From the NCBI GenBank assembly GCA_016508695.1, contig VNKQ01000004.1, positions 992,001-1,056,000 on the forward strand: a DNA stretch of 64,000 nucleotides. Reading direction: 5' to 3'. The notes beneath the pieces were generated by a model. The model ran no database searches. It saw only the letters and a program-made list of their open reading frames with translations, and was not told the DNA's origin. The translations under genes and the position numbers were made by a program. Below, in pieces: positions 22,850-34,872 of this stretch; the first letter of the stretch is position 1, and every line of letters starts with the position of its first letter. This DNA is from Hyphodiscus hymeniophilus (lineage: Eukaryota; Ascomycota; Leotiomycetes; Helotiales; Hyphodiscaceae).

Positions 22850-23904
22850 TTAATCAACATCAGGTACGGGCAAATGGTCCAGAAGTTTCACCTTTCTCCC
22901 CAACTTCTTCATAGCAGCTAACGCATTCTGGTCCCTCAACTCTTCCGTCTCTTTCTCACTCACCAATACAAATTCATGCACCAAGACCTTGCTTCCCTCC
23001 TTTACCCCGTATTTCTCAGCTACCTCCATCGTAGCTGGGACGAAACTCGTAATTAATGACTGCTTCACCCCAAACACAGCATCAGAGGTCTCGTACGGGT
23101 CTCCCTTGAGGAAAAGCGCAGTGATCAGATGATCCCATCCAGGCTTCTCAAACATGAAATGCATATGCGCCGGCCTCCATGGATGTCTGCTCAAAAGTTT
23201 TAATAGTTGTCCAACGGGCCCGTCATGCGGAATCGGATACGGAACAGGCACAATAGCTTTGAACCAGAATGCACCCTCCTTGTCACTCGTCATCACACAC
23301 CTTCCATCCGGTCCATCACGGTCGTTGTATTGCACATCGTAGTGTCCTGTCGAGTCCGTCTCCCAGATGTCTATCTTGACATCGGGTATAGGGTTGCCGG
23401 ATACGTCCTTGACCGTGCAAATCACGATACAGGGCTCGCCTCCAGGATCGGAGGCCATGGAAGCCCCTTGGGTTATGTGTTCCGCTTCGTGGCTGTGGAA
23501 CGGCCCCAAGACTGAGCCATCAGTTGAAGAGGCGGGTTTGGGATGGTCGATTGCGTCGACGAGGAGAGAGAGGCCAAGGACATCAGAGAGCAGGATAAAT
23601 TCCTGGCCAGATCTGATCAGCATGGGTACTTTGACGCGCTGAGGAGCATATTGGGATTGGGACATACATGGCGGACATCAGTGCTTATCTGCCCAACCCG
23701 TACCAAGAAATTGAGAGCTGCCATCCATTCATTCGTGCTCAAACGTGTCTCGCGCGCAAAGTCGTGTAGATGGGTGACCAACCGCTCCATTAGGTATGTC
23801 ACTCTTAGATCCGAGCTCTGCGAGTTGATCGTGATCGTGTTCTCGGTGATGTTGTCGATATTGAGATCCTTCATAGGAGGAATCTTGATCTGGGAAGGGT
23901 CCAT
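22850..23904 (-). CDS. Intradiol ring-cleavage dioxygenase (hydroxyquinol/catechol 1,2-dioxygenase type)
   Basis: Two exons (23904-23668 and 23602-22850) give 329 residues. The N-terminal helical dimerisation region (TYLMERLVTHLHDFARETRL) precedes a beta-sandwich domain. Non-haem Fe(III) ligands are visible as Tyr in GHYDVQY, Tyr in VPVPYPIP and the two His of RPAHMHF. The sequence IVICTVKDVSGNPIPDVKIDIWE is the standard strand pair before the site. Enzymes of this type open catechol or hydroxyquinol to muconate or maleylacetate in the 3-oxoadipate route for plant aromatics. The arrangement is closest to hydroxyquinol 1,2-dioxygenases, but the substrate is inferred. No signal peptide is present, so it is cytosolic. 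The start MDPSQIKIPP has no competing upstream Met. Confidence 0.9.
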
Positions 23905-25035
23905 AGCGGCGGTTTTTGGGAGAGAAGATGAATGCTGTAGCAGAAAGGGAAGATATACTCAAGGAGGGGTTGACGCGGGGAGGTAGGATTTATATTCCCT
24001 TTTGTACCGATTTTCTCTCCTGATCAGCGAACTTGGAGATCATGGGGGATGGAATAGTAAGTTCTTCATAAGCTGACTGTGAGCATGGCGTTGTGCATCA
24101 ATTGGTCAATCTCCACGGTTTGTAAATGCTTGCAAACGGGGTCGTCATGTCCAGACCCGTCGGAGGCGGGGAGGAGGGGAAGACATCTTCGGCGAGCATC
24201 CCTGCTACGGTACTACCCCGCCTATCCGCGTAAACCACTCTCTTACTACGATTAGTAAGTGGTGTTTCTATCCACCAGGTACATAGTAATACGCTTGTTT
24301 AGATGAAGGCTTTTTGAATAATCAACAACGCATTATTCTGCTCGTATATGAAGATTCAACCCAACTCATCTTTGGCCTCGAAATACACATTGCACAAAAG
24401 ACCACGCTGCCCAGCCCGAGCGCTCTACTTAAATCTCTTAATCGATATGTTCTTACTGCCGCTTATTAATCAAAGCCGCTCGGGTCGGTTGAGTTCGGTT
24501 CGGCAAAGACTTTACGCGGTCAATGGGAATCCAAAAGGATTGATATCAGATATGTTTGTACATGCAATAAATGCAATAAGCCCTTTTCTCCTTATGGAAT
24601 CAAAACCAAGTCACTTCAAGTTACTTGGAAGAGCGCCAGCTGTTATTCGAGGACGATTCAGACGGATGCCTTCCCAGTGAGACCTGGGAAAATAGCAGAG
24701 GAGGAGCATGAGTAGGGATACTGTAAAGAGAATGTTGGGGATGGGCGACGAGGAACTGAAATTGCAGCAGGACCAATCGAAGTTGTCAAAAAACGGGCGG
24801 CTGGTGCATGCACCGAAAAGTGGCCACGATGTTCACATGACTGATCCAGAGATCATTGTTGACGAGGTCAGATGGATTTTGGAAGTCCTGTGTGAGAGCA
24901 AGTAGTGAACAGCGGACGGCTACTCAGCTTCACTCGAGCCGGATCGGAAAAGTATCGAGAGTTAATTCATTACTTCGTTCAGATCCTAGATCTTAGCTCC
25001 AGGACCACCAGGGACCGCTTAGCTGCCGTCATATT
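23905..25035. other. Intergenic between dioxygenase promoter and NLR 3' end
   Basis: About 1.1 kb with no recognised gene. Plus-strand frames at 24348-24680 and 24708-24905 have no family features. Near 24233-24268 an imperfect hairpin (aaaccact.. cttact / agtaag ..agtggt) lies some 330 bp upstream of the dioxygenase start. Confidence 0.5.
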
Positions 25036-28000
25036 TCAGGCTAAATCCTCCTCCACCATATCCCCAATCAGACTTTGGTTCAACATGGTTCGCAAACGCT
25101 GCTCGAAAAAGTTTCCAAATCCTGGCACCACATCCGAGACACTTTCGAAGACCTCCTTCAACCTGAGTGGAAACAGTACACCCCCCATGCCGGCTTCGCC
25201 TTTTGGGCCGTCCAAAGTTATACCGGGTGCGCTCTCTCTTTCTGGTAGCGATATCTCGGCCAGTATTTCTCGGTCCTGGGGATCATCAGTCCCATACCAA
25301 ACCTTCCTAAATCTCGCTCCCTTAGACGTTCTATCCGAACTAAGCTTTTCGACTTTGGCGTTCAACGTGCAGTAAGCTGGGAACGGATACCACATTCGGG
25401 CGCCTTCAAAGTCGCCGCCAAAAAGGCGATCGTAAAACCACTTGAGATCCTCTTCTATCCATCCAACGGCCAAAGTCGACGACCAGTGAAGATCATGGTT
25501 CTGAGAATCTCCAACTTCTCCAAAATAAAACGTGTTTACGAAAATAGGAATCATGCAGCCGATGCCGCATTTTCCTGGTTCGAAAAGCTTTTCCATATAG
25601 GTGTCGAAATCAAAGTCCGTTTCGGCGTACTCCATGGCGTCGCGGAATCCCTCCCAACTATCCCAGGGAAAGTGCTCCTCTCCTAGCACCTTCTTGGCAT
25701 GTAACAACGCACGTCGGGTGCTTATTTCCGACGATTTTCCGAATTTGAGCCGCTTAGTATTGGATATTTCCATTTTCCGAAGATATTCTTCCACCATATG
25801 CGGCTCGAGCAGCTGCTCTCCCTTCATGACCTGGAAATCGGAGATCACGTAGCGGAGTTGTATGATACCACTGTGATCCCACGATGTAATACTAGGCATT
25901 GCCTCTGCAGTGCACATGCAGCAGGAGCAGCCATTTCCTGGCGTCTTACAATACCGTCGCGAGTGAGCAAACGCATCATCCAGTAGTTCTTCCTGATCGT
26001 CGATAATTTTTAAAAATATTCTAGACGTGGTAATGACAAGCTGATCTCCTAGAGCGTCCTTGGCTACCAGATGAACGCGACCTACAGGCGGACTCGTGAT
26101 TCGAAGAATGAGCGGCTCGCATGCGTGACTCTTGAGGCTGGCTCTTCCCATGTTAAGGGGCGAGTGGCTAATAAGAACAGACTTCACCTCTTGATGTTCA
26201 ATGATCGATATGAAGCAGTGAGGTTCGAAAGGCTTGCCACAGGTTTGGCAGCAGCAATGCGCAGGTATGAAGGTAAGGTACTGGCGTTTAATGAGTTCCA
26301 GTTTTGGTAAGCTATACATGCTGCTCTCTATGGCACCCTCTCTTGTCAAGCGATAGGTGTAGAGCACTTCGTCTTCAAGCGCGATGGATACGTCGTAGTC
26401 ACTTGCCATCGTCGCTTCGATAGTTTTCCCCTCGAGCAAGTCGCATATAATGACGCTCCAAAGTGTTTGCCCAGTTCGAAAATTCATGAGGTCGTTCTTG
26501 AACGCTTGCCGACCCTGTACCGCGACGAATCGTCCATTCGCAGATATTCTGATAGCCTGAGTCGTGTCCGCCTCAGGTGCCAAGGATTCTGTACGATACG
26601 TCAGGATTATCATCATCATCATCACTTAGCATTGTTACATACCTGCGATAGTGATCGGCGATTCCTTTGATTCTATGTTCGAAATCATAAGTCTGTGACC
26701 TGGGATATGCCAAACCAGAAGTGGAAGGCTAGGATGGAGAGCCCAGGCTATGTCAGGTCTTTCGGCTTTGCTCCAAGAAATTTCTCCTCCTGTCGTGGTG
26801 TGCAGGAGCCAAGTGATTTTTTCCTGTGTGCTATCGAATACGCATAAGAACACTTCAAATTGGCGGGCCTCATGTTTATTTTCGACAACTAGGTTCTGTT
26901 CGATTAGTCGAGAAAACTCGAAAACGTGTTGGTGATCGTGAATAGCGCTGGATCTATTCAGCACAAAGGGCCGGGGCCAGGGTTCGACTGAGCTGCTACC
27001 ATCCAGAAAGGTTGTCTCTTCTTCGTCGTCAAAAATGGCAAATAGGGGACCTGAATAACCACCCTTTTCGATTGACGTTGAACGGGAGTTGCGATGCCTC
27101 AATGGTCGGGCTTGAATCATGAAACATTTCTTGGCGGCCTCGAAAACCGAATCTGTCGGATCTCTTATTTCCATTTCCATCCCCTCATACGTGTGAGACA
27201 GATCTATATGCAATGGACCAAGAGTTATTTCGTCCTCGGTCACAGCACATACATACTGCGACTGTAGAGGTGGATAGTAGGCGTTTGGCAAAGCGGTATG
27301 AAGAGTAGTAGAATGAGTGGCGAAAGACTCTCCGGCTTTAAGACAAGATACAGAGATATCATACTGAATAGGAATTTGTTGACCAAATGGCTTTGCTTGA
27401 TCATCCTGGTTTGGAGGTAGTATCTCAAGGCTATTGTCGGAGATTTTGGTTTTGACACGAACCCAAAATGTTGCGGAACGATCAGATGGGATGAGCAAAA
27501 TCGAATGATCATTCTTGTTGTTTCCTCTCTGATTGGTATTGTCTTCTGCCTTGGGCGTTTGCTGTTCGATTTGTGATGAAACTCCTTCTTTCACATCTGC
27601 TCTGGTCATCCTCGAGAATGTCGAGTCGTGGTAGACGTTGGCAGCATCAAAATGTGGACTCCAAGAGAGAATACGTAATCCAGACCTCGATTTGATGTTC
27701 GGATTGCTGGTCAGAAATCAGCATAAATACAGCATTCAATATTCTTACGAACCTCAGAGCACTCGTTGGTAGTTGTAGCTTCAGCATCAGAAAGCTGCCA
27801 AATCCTTTGACATGGCTAGTGGACTTCTTAGCTTCAAATATTAGAAGATGGCCCTCTTTAGGGTCTAGTGAATTGCACGGGCTGACGTTCTTTGTAAGTT
27901 TCCACTTCGGTGGTGCATATAGAAGTAACTTGTTGACCTCAGTGGGTTCTCTTGCTTCGGGGCTAAAACGAGGTTGAAAAGTGTAAGGGCGGAAGTTCCA

Positions 28001-31000
28001 TGGTTTTTGTTCTCCTTTAGCTGGCGGATCAAGCTGCAGAAGTGGTTTAAAATCTTTTGGTTGAAGGCAATCCCAGATCCCAATGGTTCCTTGTTGAGAC
28101 TTTGATGGACCAGATTTTCGTGTCTTGCTGCTCTCCACAATCTGAACCCTTAGCAAGAGAAAGAAACGGCCTTGATCGCTGGTTGCAAGAATATGGACTA
28201 TGCCTGGTAATTCGATGTTCTGACGAGTGTTGGCTTGAACATCATGTAGCTGAAGTGTGCTACTGATTAAGTTATTTTCCTTGTGATTCAAATCAAACAT
28301 CCCTGAGGCGACCGTTGCGAAAATTCCGAATTCCCCGTTCAGTTTTCCACCCTGGTAAAAGCTATCAAGTGCGTACGACCACGGCTTTGTTCTTTCCCCT
28401 GATTTCAAGTCCAAGATCCCGAAAGGAGTTGCGAGCTTTGATGAATCGGTTGAGAATTGCAGTATATCAACATCATCAAGCTCCCATCGCATTGTTTGAA
28501 AGCCATGTATGACAGAAGAACTCGTGGCCCAACTTGGGATGCTGAATAAGTTGGTTCGTGCCGTCCCTGCATGATTGAGCTCAAGCAAACACACCACGAA
28601 CTCTGCATTATCAACTCCAAAGGTAAAACGGAGCATGAACGCCGGGAATCCGAGATCTGCCGCTTTTTCAAGACTCCAGGAAAACGTGCAAGTAGTATCG
28701 TTGAATGAGAGCATCTGCCCTGCTCTGATTTGGGCTGCGAGAGGGTCCGATGATGGGCCTAATCCTTCAAACAGAATAGCAAGATATTGCCCATTCGGGC
28801 ACAACGCCCCCCTTTTGACTGCGACTGGACCTTGAACTTTGCCGGGAAGATGTATAGCGATTTCTGCGATCTGCAGGCCGGTTTGCATATGAAAGTATGA
28901 TACGAATGGCTCGTCGTAGGTGAATGCAAGGTCCCGCTCCAGATCAACGGCAAAACTCCGAGACGGCCATAAAGCAGTCTCCGAGCTTTTAGTGAATACC
29001 TGTCCAGGATTGAATTGAATGACACTTTGGTCTCCATCATCTTCGAGAATTTTCCGGAAACTGTCCCCCGAAAGAAGCTGATGATGAAGATAGTTTATCC
29101 AATCGGGCTGACTCTGGAGGACATCGCCCCAGTCCAGCATCAAATGGAGAAAATCTTGGATCCACGTTTGCACTGTCTGGGCCGAGGAGTGATCGGCCCA
29201 TGATCTACCCTGTGTCCAGCCCTGAACACCATTGATGACATCCACTGTAAGAGAAACGCTATCTCCTTTCCCCGTCACATGGGACAAAATAATGGCACTC
29301 TTCAACCAGCGAATAAATGACGGTGAGCCAAGAAAGTTCAGCACCTGTTCTTCTAAATGCGGATCCTTAGTCTTGTCGCATTCCTTCAAATGTCTATACC
29401 AGTTGAACGTCGCGAAAATATAAATGGCGCGGCCAGGCTGATCCCTGTATGCTGTGATGATCTCTTCTGGATCCACGTCAACTTCAGATGAAAAGGAAGG
29501 TAGATCGTGATATCCAAGAAACGTCACAAGCTTGAGTGCAACCAAGGAGTGGGCCTTTGAAATTCCTATATCAACACCAGGCCCGTCATCGTCGAGTCTA
29601 TTGGTCAAGAAATCTTTTACCGTGGGATGTATGAATCGCAGCGAGTCCGAAGGGCCGAAAGACTCAACAAGTCGCCCACATGAGTGTTCTATGAAAGCCT
29701 CGCAGCAGTCATCAATAAGTTCGTCTTATTCAAAGCCTACCTTCCCGATTGCTAAGGCGCTGTGCAACTCATGCCAAGTCAGGCAGGTGTTTGAGCAAAA
29801 TATCCAACAGAAAGCTTCGAGGCCCTTTATCGAGTTTCGCGGAACTTCTAGGCTCTGCTCCTAACTGTTGAATAATCCACTCGGGAGCTTTGCTAAAGTG
29901 GCATCAATTGCGGAGATAGAAGCAGTAGAGGTCTTGTTATCTTTCATTTCATGGAGGACGAGGGCTGCGTATAGAAACATGCCTGTAGAGATGGCGTTAG
30001 TAACATCCATGAATCATACTCTGAGGGAAACTATGCTTAAAGCCAAAGCGATATCTCAAAGTGCTCGAAAGGATTTGATTTGTGCATCTCGGAAAGTGAC
30101 GGCTTATGATAAATTTGCACTGTGCAATGATGGGTTATGAAATCAGAAGACTTACCATTTGCTCGCTCACAAACGCCTTCAATGATTTTATTTTTGATTT
30201 TAGGCGACTTTGACGAGAACGATGGATGAGACGACACTCGATAAGAAACAAATTCCTTGACATCTTGGTATATATGGTCACCTTTGATTTCCATTTGTGA
30301 CGAATTAACTCCGGTTCTCGTGAGAAGCGTCTTGATGTTCTTGTTGTCAAAAACATCTCGGTCTTCCAGTCGAGATGATATGAAGAGGTTAGGCTTGAGC
30401 AGCGACCTCACGCACAGCAGAGGCTGAGCGCATTCATCCAGACCATCAACGACCAGCGTGAGATTTCGAGTCTCAGCAGCCATAAACATGCGCAAGAGGC
30501 GCCAGAGTTGTTCCTCTTTCTTTCCATCATGTTGATCTATAGTGGGATTCTCGGAATAGAATTTATTGACTGCAACCAGAATTTGAGGGTCACTCCACCG
30601 GAGTGTTTGAGCCAACAGAATTCTGACCAGGCTCAATGATGAAGTCGATTCCGGATCTCGATGCAAGTAACAGTACAGAACACATGCGGCTGGATCTTCT
30701 TGTAGCCGACTTATGACGGTCGATGAAAGAACGGATTTGCCACAGCCAGGGGATGCTTTGACTCTGAGCACTGAGGCAGTGGCTGGGCTCAAGAATTCTT
30801 GGAATTGCCTTGTTTGGAAGAACCAATCACAAGTCGTGTAGAGTGTGTCTGGATTACGAAAGCGCTTCTTAAGATGATCGGTGTGATCAGATGAGTAGTT
30901 CGTGCCTTCTGGAACCAGCCAAGAGTGAAGGATGTCTTTCAAGTCGACTTTGGAGTCCAACTTCGAGCCTACGATATCCTCAGCTTCTTCTGCAAGATGA

Positions 31001-31592
31001 ATTCCAGTTTATACCCACGATCTTGTAAAGATTGGTACCTGAATTCTCTCAACGACTTCAATCCTGTGCCATCGGCGTTTGGGTCAATATCATAGCTTTC
31101 CGGCGCCGAGGTGGGCTCAATCATCAGCACTTCCTCCAACGCTCTGGCAATCGTCTGTTTGGTTGACTCTGGGAAGGAAAAATATGTTGCCAATAAGTTG
31201 ATTTCCTTTAAATTCTCGCCAGCCAGATTCTCCACCCGGCTTCCCTTTCCCAGTTTTCTCAGAGCCAGCATGTATTTGGCCAATCTTAAAGAGTCGTCCT
31301 TCGTAATTACCTTCGTGAAGATCTCGTGCAGCTCGTCTGCTCTATTTTTGCAAGTCCCAAGAACCTTCATCAAGGCCTTGGACCTCTTCTCACCTTCATC
31401 GTGATGCTTGATATGCTCTTGGGCCTCCTCTAGGAGCAGCGGGATGAGATCGAGCTTCGCGGCGACATCTCTAAAAGCCTTGGGTAAACCATCCACATCA
31501 TTTGCCGCATCGTAAAGGTCTTTTGCAGCATTTATGATCTGGATAATGGATGACACGAGCCCCAGAACAAGACTGGCTTCAGCGCCTGACAT
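25036..31592 (-). pseudogene. SesA-NACHT-beta-propeller NLR-like receptor gene with two in-frame stops
   Basis: Five exons (31592-31019, 30968-30156, 29982-27753, 27706-26643, 26588-25036) join in phase to 2,078 codons. Residues 1-about 120 are a SesA-type NACHT N-terminal domain (MSGAEASLVLGLVSSIIQII). The NACHT ATPase follows: Walker A ASPGCGKS (263-270), Walker B LTLVVDGLDEC (361-371) and LFISSR. After a winged-helix-like part comes a roughly 1,500-residue beta-rich region resembling WD-type propellers, with cysteine clusters HCCCQTCGKPF and GCSCCMC. Codon 503 is TAG (29861-29863) and codon 548 is TAA (29726-29728). Both lie in otherwise conserved-looking sequence (CLTWHELHSALAI between them). 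Fungal NLRs of this class sense non-self and trigger cell death. The stops suggest a pseudogene or truncated allele; undetected short introns are an alternative. The first intron (GTGGGT..CGTAG, 50 bp) is the least certain join. Confidence 0.75.
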
Positions 31593-32449
31593 GATACCCA
31601 CCGCACCGAGTTAAGGTGACGGCGTTTTCATCTGTCCTTGTGGATGAACGAGCTGTATGCAAAGGCGTAGAGAACTTTCCATCTTCGTAAAGAATGAAGA
31701 TTACTATCAAACATACAAGAAACATAACAGTTACTTTACAATCAATGGTCCGTGGCTGGAAGCGAAATCCTGGTGATGTTGACGCAAGGCTGACTGACTC
31801 CTGATGAAGGCGTTCTGCCATTCTGGTTGTGGATTGGCGCCAGCACTCGCTTTAGCGCTCCGATTTAGAGTCAAGATGCAGGCTGTCTGCTGCGCCGCAT
31901 CCAGGGCTTCTTTCAACCGGTACTGGTCGCATCCAGAAACAACTCCGTCCAATCTGGCACACTGATATCCCTGAACACGCAGGACGCTCAGCATTTTGAA
32001 CCTGTTGTAGAGTGCTCCGACGCCTATTATTCGACACAAAGCTCACTTGCGGTAGCATGATGCATGAAAGTGGCCGAGCTGCTCAAACTCTGGCAGAGTG
32101 CGATTCGACTGTGGCTCCATCGGCGTTGGACCAGTGACAATTCGCGTTTCCTTCATTGTACTGCAACAATGTTGGGCAACTGCCGGCAACTGGTGGTGGA
32201 GATTCCCAAACACTCACTGACAAGAAGGCGCCTTACAGCAACGTCTTCCACGAATCTTGTATTGAACGGCTCATCCTGGTACCTTCACGGCAGGAAACAA
32301 TTTCGCATTTGACTGGAAGGCACAGATTCGTACCTTATTTATTTCATCTTGAGTGCCACCGAATTTCCCAGCGATATTCGAGTCCACGAAAGGCCTGGCA
32401 GCGTTTCCAGCGTACTGTCGCAATCGGCTAAAGTAGCCACCACTACACA
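31593..32449. other. Shared divergent promoter of the NLR and AAA+ genes
   Basis: 857 bp separate two head-to-head starts. A 102-codon minus frame (31731-32039) and an 82-codon plus frame (32064-32312) show no family features. No repeat was recognised. Confidence 0.5.
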
Positions 32450-34872
32450 ATGAAACCAGATATCGAGCCCTTAAGGGAGACCAGCGAGGATGAAGGCACC
32501 CCGGAAGACACCGAGGATGATTCGGTCTCTGTTGATGGACCTCCTAGTCCTGGACCTGTGATGAAATGTCAGGTCAGAGAATATGAGGAGCGTCATAATT
32601 TCAAAGGGGAAAAGGTCATGAAGTTGGTAGAAGACAAAAAGTCTGAACTGGACGAAAAGGATGAAGGCAAAGACTTTGCCATGATCTCGTACAGTACGTG
32701 TTTGAGAAATAGCCAATTTGCTCCCTTGGACGGTCTCTAGGAGAACTGCTCCAGAGCCATATCCTGACGACTTCCTCCCGAGGGCAGATCAGTTCACAGC
32801 TTTTACTGACTCCATTGGTACCTCCAGAGCATTATGGCCCTAACGCCAGCCTGCTAAGTTACGCGACTGGAGGTCAACTCGCTGGATATTCAGAAAGCTT
32901 TGCGGGATGTCATCAAGAGCTACCCAGGACAAAGTTTCAATGGTGAGACGGTCATACTCAATGGCATGCTGAAATGCATTTTTCACTATCGGGAGGAACT
33001 TGAAATATACCGACAAAATAGCACTGAAAGATCTGCCAAATGGCATATTGGCCTGCTCCTGCGGTTTATGGGCAAGGAGCTTCTGCGTTCAATCAGGAGC
33101 TACAAAGCACATGTGGAATCAGTACCTGCCAATCCCTGTATCGAATTTCATGATCTATGGATGGCTTTCGTGCCTGGAGAGATCATGATTACTGGTCAAA
33201 ATGAGAGCAAGCAGATCATGATTCTGCAGTCAACGGAATTATTGAAAGATTCCTGTGGCGGTCAAATATGGTATGTGGTCCAATACTTGCAAACCAACCT
33301 CTATCATTGGGAAGGCTGGCTTGGGATCCTGTCATTAGTGGCTAGCACTGATTTTGAGGATGTACTAGGAGCATAACTGGTCGCTGTTTCACTCATGATG
33401 GAACCAACTTTGGGTATTCGGATAAGATCATACAAGTCGACGGATTTTCAGGGACAAAGGAGGTAAGTTCCGCACCACGAGCGTGAACCTGCTTCAACAG
33501 TACAACTATATTGAACTTTTTGGGGGTTTTCAGATCTGGAAGCTGTCCATCTATCCATTGAAGTATTATGGAAATAAAGAAGCCATAGAGAATATCAAGG
33601 AAGAGCTCATCGCTCGGGGACGGAAATTCTGTGCCTTGGCGGGAGGCTTCCACCATCGCGCGTATGTTGGCACCGCATCCACTGTCAGCGAAGAATACGA
33701 AAAGGTGGAGGGGACCCGCACCCCATGTCCTCCTGCTGGATCTCAATGGAAATATCGAATGGATACTGTGACGGTACGACAAAGATCAAATACATAGTCC
33801 CGCGGAAGATGATTCCAGCTGACCCGTGAGCAGGTAAATAGTCGGATCATGGTAGATACTAGGACCTTCAATGCCTTCAATACGCAAAATCGAATATGGC
33901 TGGTAGAGCGCCATAAAAGTTTTTCAGGAAACGAAGAAGACGCCAATCCACCAGCTAGAGGTGATCTTATGATCTGCGATTATCAGATTCCGGGGTTTAC
34001 GCTTTTCGACAAAAAGTGGTGCTTGTTCTCCGTGGATTTCGTACAGCCTATACAATTCAACACAAAAGCGTTTGAGTCCCTTCTCATCCCTCAGAAACGC
34101 AAGGAACTTGTACACGCTCTAGTCAAGAACCATGGGACTGACGACTTCGATGATTTGATCAAAGGCAAGGGAAAAGGACTTGTCTTCGTCCTCTATGGAG
34201 AACCTGGAGTAGGCAAAACTTTTACCGCAGAGAGTATCGCGGACGATATCAAACGACCATTGTACGTTCTCAATACTGGCGAGCTTGGTGTGGCACCCCA
34301 CTCGGTAGAGACCAATTTGACGACTGCCCTGAAGCTTGCGACCCGCTGGGGTGCAATCGTTCTTATTGACGAGGCGGACGTCTTCCTTGAGCAGAGAACG
34401 ATACACGATCTCACTCGAAATAGTTTGGTCTCTCGTGAGTATAACCAGTTGCTGTTCTTCGATCGAAAGCTGAGTTTAGATAGTGTTCTTAAGAGTATTG
34501 GAGTACTACGTAGGCATCCTGTTTCTGACTACCAATCGGCTGACAAGCTTCGACCTTGCCTTCAAATCACGCATTCATCTCGCTCTCAAATATTCGGCGT
34601 TGAATCAAGAGATGAGGAAGGAACTCTGGAAAGTTTTCATTGAGCGAACTGCGAAAGGCGTACTACAAAACTGGCCTGAGAGCGTCATTGAAGAATTGTC
34701 CCAGGTAAATATCAAAGGTCGGCAGATCAAAAACACAATACGTACCGCCAACACACTTGCGAAGTCGAAAATTAAAGCTCTAGGGAGGGAGCACATCGAA
34801 GTCGTTCTTGAAACCATGGCAGAGCTGGAAGAAGATCTGAACAGCTCCACTCAAGATGTCGTCTTGTCATGA
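32450..34872 (+). CDS. Fungal AAA+ ATPase with N-terminal DUF7025-type domain
   Basis: Six exons (32450-32693, 32859-33270, 33369-33462, 33534-33773, 33834-34434, 34484-34872) total 659 residues, all in phase. The N-terminal half contains the blocks ALRDVIKSYPG, CIFHYREELE and EFHDLWMAFVPGE, then ARGRKFCALAG and LMICDYQIPGFTLFDKKW, a layout known from a large fungal AAA+ family. The C-terminal half is the ATPase: Walker A GEPGVGKT (about 451-458), Walker B IVLIDEADVF (about 505-514), sensor LTTNR and an Arg-finger region FKSRIHLAL. The family resembles the Bcs1/p97-like AAA group, but its role is unknown. The first intron (165 bp, GTACGT..CTAAG) removes a stretch where relatives may carry about ten more residues. 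It is divergent from the NLR gene. Confidence 0.88.

Noticed and set aside
26589..26642. ATG/CAT trinucleotide run as a functional repeat
   Set aside because: It lies inside a normal 54-bp intron of the NLR gene and is too short to be notable.
31731..32312. Extra genes in the NLR/AAA+ spacer
   Set aside because: The two short frames have no family resemblance, and both flanking genes have good starts outside them.
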